A program made the translations under genes and the position numbers. The notes under the pieces were generated by a model. The model was given only the letters and a program-made list of their open reading frames with translations. It did not search any database and had not been told where the DNA came from. From NCBI GenBank assembly GCA_002293275.1, contig DBCX01000049.1:15526-24430 (forward strand): DNA of 8,905 nucleotides, read 5' to 3'. Shown one piece after another: positions 6,164 to 8,905 of this stretch. The DNA is from Cyanobacteria bacterium UBA947. Its GTDB lineage: Bacteria > Cyanobacteriota > Vampirovibrionia > Gastranaerophilales > Gastranaerophilaceae. Position 1 is the first letter of the stretch. The number at the start of each line of letters is the position of its first letter.

Positions 6164-6460
6164 ATGAATGTAATGAAAATGATGCAGCAGGCACAAAATA
6201 TCCAAAAAAGACTTAAAGAAACGCAAGAGGAGCTGGCAAACACCGAGATAACCGGCGAAAGCGCAGGCGTTGTCGTCACATGCGACGGTCAAGGTAAGTT
6301 TAAGTCAATAAAAATCCCGTCAATTGAGGGGATGGACGCCGAAATGCTTGAAGACGTGATTGCTGCCGCGATAAAAAGCGCAAGCGACAAGGCAACCAAA
6401 CTGATGGATGAAAAAATGAAGGCCGCAACCGGCGGAATCAGTATCCCGGGACTTTCATGA
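6164..6460 (+). CDS. ybaB: YbaB/EbfC nucleoid-associated protein
   Basis: This 98-residue DNA-binding protein of the YbaB/EbfC family forms dimers, coats DNA, and is usually encoded next to recR. It shows the family pattern: an N-terminal helix with MMQQAQNIQKRLKETQEELA (about 6-25), the strand region ESAGVVVTCDGQGKFKSIKI (34-53), then the helix LEDVIAAAIKSASDKATKLM. The length is typical (about 100). The start is supported by AAGGAGG 7 nt before the ATG. The stop codon overlaps the recR start (ATGA, 6457-6460), so the pair is translationally coupled. The dnaX gene often found in front is not present; a divergent metalloprotease takes its place. Confidence 0.96.
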   Translation: MNVMKMMQQAQNIQKRLKETQEELANTEITGESAGVVVTCDGQGKFKSIKIPSIEGMDAEMLEDVIAAAIKSASDKATKLMDEKMKAATGGISIPGLS

Positions 6461-7053
6461 TTTATCCCAAGTCCGTTGCAACGTTAATAGAGCAGTTTCA
6501 AAAATTCCCGTCCGTGGGCCCGAAAAGCGCGCAGCGGATGGCGTTTTATCTGTTGAGAATGCCGCAAAACGAGGTGGAGAAATTTGCGCAAGCCATAATT
6601 GACGCCAAAGCCAACACCCGCACATGTGAAGTGTGTTTCAACCTGTCAACTGACAGCCCGTGCAGCATTTGCGCCTCATCCGGCCGTGACAAATCAACAA
6701 TCTGTGTCGTCGCAGAGACAAAAGATCTCATCGCGGTTGAAAAAACCAACGAATACAAAGGGCTTTACCACGTTTTGCAAGGTCTAATCTCGCCAATGGA
6801 CGGCATCGGCGCGGATGATATCCGCATAAAAGAGCTGCTGACGCGCCTTACAGACGACGGCGTCAAAGAAATTATTCTTGCGCTCAACCCCTCTGTTGAG
6901 GGCGAGGCGACCAGTCTTTATTTGGGCAAACTTATCAAACCGTTCGGGATAACGGTTTCGCGGCTTGCGTTCGGGCTGCCGGCGGGCGCGGATTTGGAAT
7001 ATGCGGACGAAATCACGCTCGCCCGCGCAATTGAGGGCCGCCGCGAAATCTGA
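6457..7053 (+). CDS. recR: Recombination mediator protein RecR
   Basis: RecR works with RecO (and RecF) to load RecA on single-stranded DNA at gaps. The 198-residue length is standard. The helix-hairpin-helix lies at about 10-32 (FPSVGPKSAQRMAFYLL). The C4 zinc finger is C57, C60, C69 and C72. The Toprim domain begins at ICVVAETKD (82-90), with E87 as the conserved acidic residue. The C-terminal strand/helix region has GLPAGADLEYADEITLARA, the usual RecR Walker-B-like end. All key residues are present. It is coupled to ybaB by an ATGA overlap. No T-rich terminator follows directly, so its transcript may run into the small hydrophobic ORF downstream. Confidence 0.98.
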   Translation: MIYPKSVATLIEQFQKFPSVGPKSAQRMAFYLLRMPQNEVEKFAQAIIDAKANTRTCEVCFNLSTDSPCSICASSGRDKSTICVVAETKDLIAVEKTNEYKGLYHVLQGLISPMDGIGADDIRIKELLTRLTDDGVKEIILALNPSVEGEATSLYLGKLIKPFGITVSRLAFGLPAGADLEYADEITLARAIEGRREI

Positions 7054-7119
7054 AAATTCGTATGAACGCACGATGTTTTTTGCATGGTTTTTTAATAATA
7101 TGTCGTTATGGGCAAGCCC

Positions 7120-7169
7120 TAACCTCCTGAAATATCCTGATTGGTTAAGATATGGAAAGGGGGTGGTTA
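7120..7169 (+). promoter_or_regulatory. Predicted hairpin sequestering the ribosome binding site of the small hydrophobic ORF
   Basis: In the plus-strand RNA, TAACCTCC (7120-7127) can pair with GGTGGTTA (7162-7169), giving seven base pairs with a single U-U mismatch, plus a U-G wobble at 7128/7161. The paired segment is the Shine-Dalgarno itself (AAGGGGGTGGT, 7157-7167). A second copy of GGTTAA at 7143-7148 could compete for the same TAACC, so two alternative folds are possible. Such blocking is common in mRNAs of type I toxins, but here it is only a prediction by eye. Confidence 0.4.
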
Positions 7170-7171
7170 AA

Positions 7172-7246
7172 TTGATATTCACAACATGTGAAAAAGAGCT
7201 ATTTCTTATCTTGATGATAATCGTAGCTCTTAAAGTAACCAAATAG
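7172..7246 (+). CDS. Putative small hydrophobic (type I toxin-like) peptide, 24 residues
   Basis: The TTG at 7172 is preceded by AAGGGGGTGGT (7157-7167), which matches 9 of 11 bases of the ideal AAGGAGGTGAT, with 8 nt between the G-run and the start. The peptide would have a polar, acidic N-terminus (E8, E10), a hydrophobic helix LFLILMIIVAL (11-21) and a basic end KVTK, ideal for insertion into the membrane. This layout, a TTG start after a very strong Shine-Dalgarno and a one-helix peptide, recalls the Firmicutes holin-like toxins, but the peptide is shorter. The same frame is open to ATG codons at 7073 and 7100, giving up to 57 residues without a ribosome site. A promoter for it was not identified; read-through from recR is possible. 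An antisense RNA appears to be encoded opposite. Confidence 0.42.
   Translation: MIFTTCEKELFLILMIIVALKVTK
7191..7231 (-). terminator. Intrinsic terminator on the minus strand
   Basis: On the minus strand AAGAGCTA (7231-7224) pairs with TAGCTCTT (7201-7194). An inner stem TTATC/GATAA (7220-7216 with 7210-7206) gives 13 base pairs around a small internal loop. The run TTTTT (7195-7191) follows at once. The plus strand lacks a T-tract here, so the terminator is one-directional, toward recR. Confidence 0.65.
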
Positions 7247-7257
7247 GGGCTTTTAAT

Positions 7258-7279
7258 GGGGCAAGCGTGAACTTGCTCC
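7258..7279. repeat. Stem-loop after the small hydrophobic ORF / at the 5' end of the antisense RNA
   Basis: GGGGCAAG (7258-7265) and CTTGCTCC (7272-7279) form an 8-bp stem with one G-U pair and the 6-nt loop CGTGAA. On the plus strand it could protect or end the toxin-like mRNA (only a poor T-tract follows). On the minus strand it is the 5' hairpin of the predicted antisense RNA, where its loop could start kissing interactions. Confidence 0.5.
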
Positions 7280-7293
7280 GCCCTTGTATTCTC

Positions 7294-7321
7294 ATTATAA
7301 CTCAAAAAATTTCAATTTCAA
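7294..7321 (-). promoter_or_regulatory. Strong predicted promoter for the antisense RNA
   Basis: On the minus strand TTGAAA (7321-7316), a 16-bp spacer and a perfect TATAAT (7299-7294). Transcription would start near 7287, with no coding region downstream on this strand that resembles a gene. Confidence 0.55.
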
Positions 7322-7326
7322 GTGGT

Positions 7327-7518
7327 TTATTTGCGTTTTTCAAACCTAATATCATAACCGAGGATTTCGGTTATTGTACGGACTTCTTCAAATGGTATGG
7401 TTTTACGGCGAAGTTTTTGCGAAAGATTTGAAACAGTAGTTCCGCGTTTTTCTGCTAATTGGCTCATTGTTATATTTTCTTTTGCCAGTATGGATTTTAT
7501 ATCTTCTCTTATGCTCAT
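7327..7518 (-). CDS. XRE/Cro-type HTH repressor (63 residues)
   Basis: This is a minimal helix-turn-helix protein of the Cro/C1 class. The first helix is SIREDIKSILAKEN, HTH helix 2 is MSQLAEKRG (18-26), and the recognition helix is VSNLSQKLRR (29-38). A final helix with LGYDIRFEKR probably serves for dimerisation. It has no partner domain and is fully cytoplasmic. Its promoter shares a -35 region with a divergent promoter for the 54-residue gene, and an operator-like inverted repeat lies in the same intergenic region. Control of its own and the neighbouring promoters is therefore likely. It could also serve the nearby hicBA pair, whose HicB lacks a DNA-binding domain; that link is speculative. 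The start has only about 3 nt of leader and no Shine-Dalgarno. Confidence 0.87.
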   Translation of the reverse strand: MSIREDIKSILAKENITMSQLAEKRGTTVSNLSQKLRRKTIPFEEVRTITEILGYDIRFEKRK

Positions 7519-7527
7519 ATATTTAAT

Positions 7528-7556
7528 ATTGTATATTTTTATTTAATAGTTGACAA
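7528..7556 (-). promoter_or_regulatory. Predicted sigma70 promoter of the XRE repressor
   Basis: On the minus strand TTGTCA (7556-7551, five of six), a 17-bp spacer and TACAAT (7533-7528, five of six). Transcription would start near 7521, about 3 nt before the ATG at 7518, so translation is nearly leaderless. Confidence 0.62.
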
Positions 7557-7578
7557 ATTTGCCCAATCGCTGTAAGAT
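7550..7578 (+). promoter_or_regulatory. Predicted sigma70 promoter of the 54-residue gene
   Basis: A perfect -35 TTGACA (7550-7555), a 17-bp spacer and TAAGAT (7573-7578) give a start near 7585 and a leader of about 56 nt. Its -35 box overlaps the -35 of the divergent XRE promoter in the small palindrome TTGACAA (7550-7556), so polymerase cannot occupy both at once. Confidence 0.6.
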
Positions 7579-7579
7579 A

Positions 7580-7619
7580 TTTGTATTAATAAGTCAAAAT
7601 TTAGTTAAATTAATACAAA
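7580..7619. repeat. Operator-like perfect 11-bp inverted repeat upstream of the 54-residue gene
   Basis: TTTGTATTAAT (7580-7590) and ATTAATACAAA (7609-7619) are perfect inverted copies separated by 18 bp. The left arm covers the predicted transcription start of the 54-residue gene, so a dimer bound here would block it. The core TTGTAT also occurs at 7529-7534 in the XRE -10 region. The XRE protein is the natural candidate to bind. If transcription starts further upstream, the repeat could act as an mRNA hairpin instead. Confidence 0.6.
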
Positions 7620-7640
7620 CGACGTTAAGAAAGGTTAAGA

Positions 7641-7805
7641 ATGGACTTTGAAACCGAAGGCAAATTTATTGAACTGCAAGCCCTATACGAAACCCTGCAC
7701 AACGCACTGCATTTTTCCGTCGGCAACAAAGACAACCCTGACGCAGGCCACCTGATTTGTTTATCAGACATAATTCTGGAAAAATTTGAAAATTTCCCTG
7801 ATTAG
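7641..7805 (+). CDS. Hypothetical 54-residue protein
   Basis: No family is recognised. The protein is acidic and mostly helical: FIELQALYETLHNALHF (9-25), a loop GNKDNPDAG, then HLICLSDIILEKFENF (37-52). It looks like a small two-helix fold with no membrane segment. Support for it being real comes from a ribosome site AAAGG 6 nt before the ATG, a good promoter upstream with an operator-like repeat, and a sensible soluble composition. Its stop codon lies one base from the end of hicA on the other strand. The placement between a repressor and a toxin-antitoxin pair suggests an accessory regulatory gene or a third component of the islet, but nothing in the protein shows a function. Confidence 0.68.
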   Translation: MDFETEGKFIELQALYETLHNALHFSVGNKDNPDAGHLICLSDIILEKFENFPD

Positions 7806-7806
7806 A

Positions 7807-8031
7807 CTAACCGATTAACGAAAAAAACAATGACAAAAGGCCGGCCGATTTTAAGATAGCCCGCAGAAGCCCGCGCTTGAGCTCTTTGTTTGCATGCACA
7901 GGAACAGTTAATTTTGCATCTTCACCATCTTTGGCGTAAATATGATGCGATCCGTTAACACGTTTAAGCCGCCAGCCGTTCTCTTCCAGAATTTTACAAA
8001 GTTTTTTACCGGTTATGTTTTTATAATGCAA
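7807..8031 (-). CDS. hicA: HicA-type mRNA interferase toxin
   Basis: HicA toxins are small double-stranded-RNA-binding-fold ribonucleases that cut mRNA. The 74 residues show the whole family pattern: GKKLCKILEENGW (8-20), the GSHH motif at 27-30 containing the catalytic histidine, LTVPVHANKELKRG (41-54) and the final helix LLRAILKSAGL. The hydrophobic tail LLSLFFSLIG (65-74) is longer than in compact HicA proteins such as the 58-residue E. coli one. The start is a TTG inside the 3' end of hicB (11-bp overlap), so translation is probably coupled to the antitoxin. The gene order is hicB then hicA. Confidence 0.9.
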   Translation of the reverse strand: MHYKNITGKKLCKILEENGWRLKRVNGSHHIYAKDGEDAKLTVPVHANKELKRGLLRAILKSAGLLSLFFSLIG

Positions 8032-8209
8032 TTCTAATTATCTCATCATATTGTTCCGGCATATCAACCGAAAACCAGCCCTCTATTGCCTCGGTTATAT
8101 TTTTACGGATTTCATCAATAGTGTCGCCTTGCGTAAAGCAGCCCTTTAATGCGGGTACTTCCGCCCAATAACCGTTATCTTCTTTATGTACCACAACGTC
8201 AAAATTCAT
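8021..8209 (-). CDS. hicB: HicB-type antitoxin, short form without DNA-binding domain
   Basis: The 62 residues match the partial RNase-H-like HicB domain: FDVVVHKEDNGYWAEVPALKG (3-23), CFTQGDTIDEIRKNITEAIEG (24-44) and the closing strand. It would bind and block HicA. The protein stops after this domain, whereas full-length HicB carries a C-terminal HTH or ribbon-helix-helix for repressing its own operon. Autoregulation must therefore be absent or rely on another protein, such as the nearby XRE repressor. No Shine-Dalgarno is seen. A strong promoter has its -10 6 nt before the ATG, so the mRNA should be leaderless. As first gene of the pair it is made before the toxin. Confidence 0.9.
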   Translation of the reverse strand: MNFDVVVHKEDNGYWAEVPALKGCFTQGDTIDEIRKNITEAIEGWFSVDMPEQYDEIIRIAL

Positions 8210-8215
8210 AACTTC

Positions 8216-8244
8216 ATTTTACAACATCATCAGAAGATTTTCAA
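8216..8244 (-). promoter_or_regulatory. Predicted sigma70 promoter of hicBA, leaderless
   Basis: On the minus strand TTGAAA (8244-8239, five of six), a 17-bp spacer and TAAAAT (8221-8216, five of six). Six bases separate it from the hicB ATG, placing +1 on the start codon. The -35 overlaps the stop codon of the response regulator gene. Confidence 0.65.
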
Positions 8245-8905
8245 GTGGGGCTAACTTCCAGCTTGTAGCCGCCGCCGTAGACGGTTTGGATATATTTTTT
8301 GCCACCGGTGATTTTATTCAGCTTTGTGCGCAAATGCCGGATATGCACCCGTATCGCATCCACATCGTCGTCTTCCGAGTAACCCCAAACCTCTTTTAAA
8401 AGCTGCGCGGTCGGCACAATTGTCCCGTGGTTTTGGAACAGCAGATTAAAAATCTCAAACTCAATCGGCGTTAACTTTGCCGTGCCCTGACCGATCTTTA
8501 CCTCGTAAGTTTCAGGCAGAATCGTAACCTCACCCAGAGTTAAAATCTCCTTGGTACACGCGGATTTTGGCAGCTGGTTTGAGCGTTTCAACAGCGCGCG
8601 CACCCGCACCTGCAATTCTTCAATCTCAAACGGTTTGACCAGGTAGTCGTCAACGCCCGTGTCAAAGCCCTTCACCTTGTCGCTCACCTGCGAAAGCGCC
8701 GTCAGCATTAAAATCGGCGTGTTAATATCGGTTTTTCTGATGCGCTGCGCCACTGTGAACCCGTCAACCTCCGGCATCATCACATCCAGCACCACAAGCG
8801 CGGGTGATTCCTGCTTGAACAGTGCAAATCCCGTTGTACCGTCAAACGCCTGCACAACCTCGTACCCGCAAAGCTGCAGATTCACCTTTATCAGCTCGTT
8901 AATTG
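8241..8905 (-). CDS. OmpR/PhoB-family response regulator (5' end cut by window edge)
   Basis: This is a two-component DNA-binding regulator. The frame stays open to the window edge: the residues before the GTG at 8885 read INELIK, the usual first helix of a receiver domain. That GTG is therefore not the start, and about 10 residues with the acidic pair are missing. The phosphorylated aspartate lies in VVLDVMMPEVDG, followed by the conserved T in MLTA and K in LVKPFE. The winged-helix effector domain shows KLTPIEFEIFNLLFQN, then IRVHIRHLRTKL (recognition helix) and the final hairpin VYGGGYKLE. It resembles cyanobacterial RpaB-like regulators in general form. Its kinase is not visible here; the soluble kinase at 4465 is one candidate. 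Confidence 0.95.
   Translation of the reverse strand, partial: INELIKVNLQLCGYEVVQAFDGTTGFALFKQESPALVVLDVMMPEVDGFTVAQRIRKTDINTPILMLTALSQVSDKVKGFDTGVDDYLVKPFEIEELQVRVRALLKRSNQLPKSACTKEILTLGEVTILPETYEVKIGQGTAKLTPIEFEIFNLLFQNHGTIVPTAQLLKEVWGYSEDDDVDAIRVHIRHLRTKLNKITGGKKYIQTVYGGGYKLEVSPT

Larger units (their letters stand above)
7190..7287 (-). ncRNA. Predicted antisense RNA (about 100 nt) opposite the small hydrophobic ORF
   Basis: A promoter at 7321-7294 and an intrinsic terminator at 7231-7191 bracket a minus-strand transcript of about 98 nt. It has a 5' stem-loop (GGAGCAAG/CTTGCCCC, 7279-7258) and is fully complementary to the last part of the hydrophobic-peptide ORF and its 3' end. This is the arrangement of type I toxin-antitoxin systems, where the antisense RNA represses a small membrane toxin. 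The plain alternative is that the terminator simply ends the XRE repressor transcript and the promoter-like sequence is chance. Confidence 0.42.

Noticed and set aside
6965..7171. A longer coding region (from 6965 or the ATG at 7073) ending at 7246
   Set aside because: The part before 7054 is an out-of-frame shadow of recR, and no ribosome site precedes the ATG codons at 7073 or 7100. Only the last 24 codons have a Shine-Dalgarno, though a 57-residue product cannot be excluded.
6784..7305. A 173-residue minus-strand open frame across recR and the downstream region
   Set aside because: It runs antisense through conserved RecR codons, has no recognisable motif, and would contain the minus-strand terminator at 7191-7231.
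7624..7640. Direct repeat GTTAAGA ... GTTAAGA just before the 54-residue gene
   Set aside because: The two 7-bp copies 10 bp apart overlap the ribosome site and are A-rich, so chance or ribosome-site composition explains them.
7839..7846. GGCCGGCC palindrome near the end of hicA
   Set aside because: It lies inside conserved HicA codons, is short, and is not followed by a T-tract; it is probably chance.
8883..8885. GTG as the start of the response regulator
   Set aside because: The frame continues to the window edge with INELIK, which fits the first receiver helix. Starting at the GTG would delete the acidic pocket, so the gene is taken as cut by the edge.

Overview
The window looks like a chromosomal segment of a gut, non-photosynthetic cyanobacterial relative (Candidatus Gastranaerophilales / Melainabacteria). 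This is an inference from the protein style: an RpaB/PhoB-like response regulator, a monofunctional two-ACT aspartate kinase, a TIGR01212-type radical SAM enzyme, and small lineage-style proteins such as the 191-residue EF-hand protein. No rRNA, tRNA, CRISPR array, insertion sequence or replication origin was seen.

Left part (1-4450) is all minus strand. Reading in the direction of transcription, a 431-residue TPR protein overlaps lysC (aspartate kinase, with a good internal start for a separate regulatory subunit). Then come a 54-residue zinc-ribbon protein, a radical SAM protein that overlaps it, a 191-residue protein with an EF-hand calcium loop, and the start of a dihydropteroate synthase gene (folP) cut by the window edge. 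Sigma70-type promoters can be read in front of the TPR gene, the 191-residue gene and folP.

Middle part (4465-7053). A soluble HAMP-HisKA-HATPase histidine kinase is divergent from the TPR gene across only 14 bp. It converges on a matrixin-type zinc metalloprotease with no signal peptide. The protease gene is divergent from the conserved recombination pair ybaB-recR, whose coding regions overlap by ATGA.

Right part (7054-8240) is a more A+T-rich accessory islet. It holds a putative type I toxin-antitoxin locus: a small hydrophobic peptide ORF with a near-ideal but sequestrable ribosome binding site, opposed by a predicted antisense RNA of about 100 nt with its own promoter and terminator. 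It also holds a 63-residue XRE-type repressor, a divergent 54-residue hypothetical protein with an operator-like inverted repeat between them, and a hicB-hicA pair. After the islet lies an OmpR/PhoB-family response regulator cut by the right edge.

The strongest unexpected pattern is in transcription starts. Five genes with no Shine-Dalgarno sequence (folP, TPR, histidine kinase, metalloprotease, hicB) each have a -10-like hexamer exactly 6 nt before the ATG. This places the transcription start on the A of the ATG, so these mRNAs are predicted to be leaderless. Genes with a Shine-Dalgarno (191-residue gene, zinc ribbon, lysC, ybaB, 54-residue gene) lack this arrangement.
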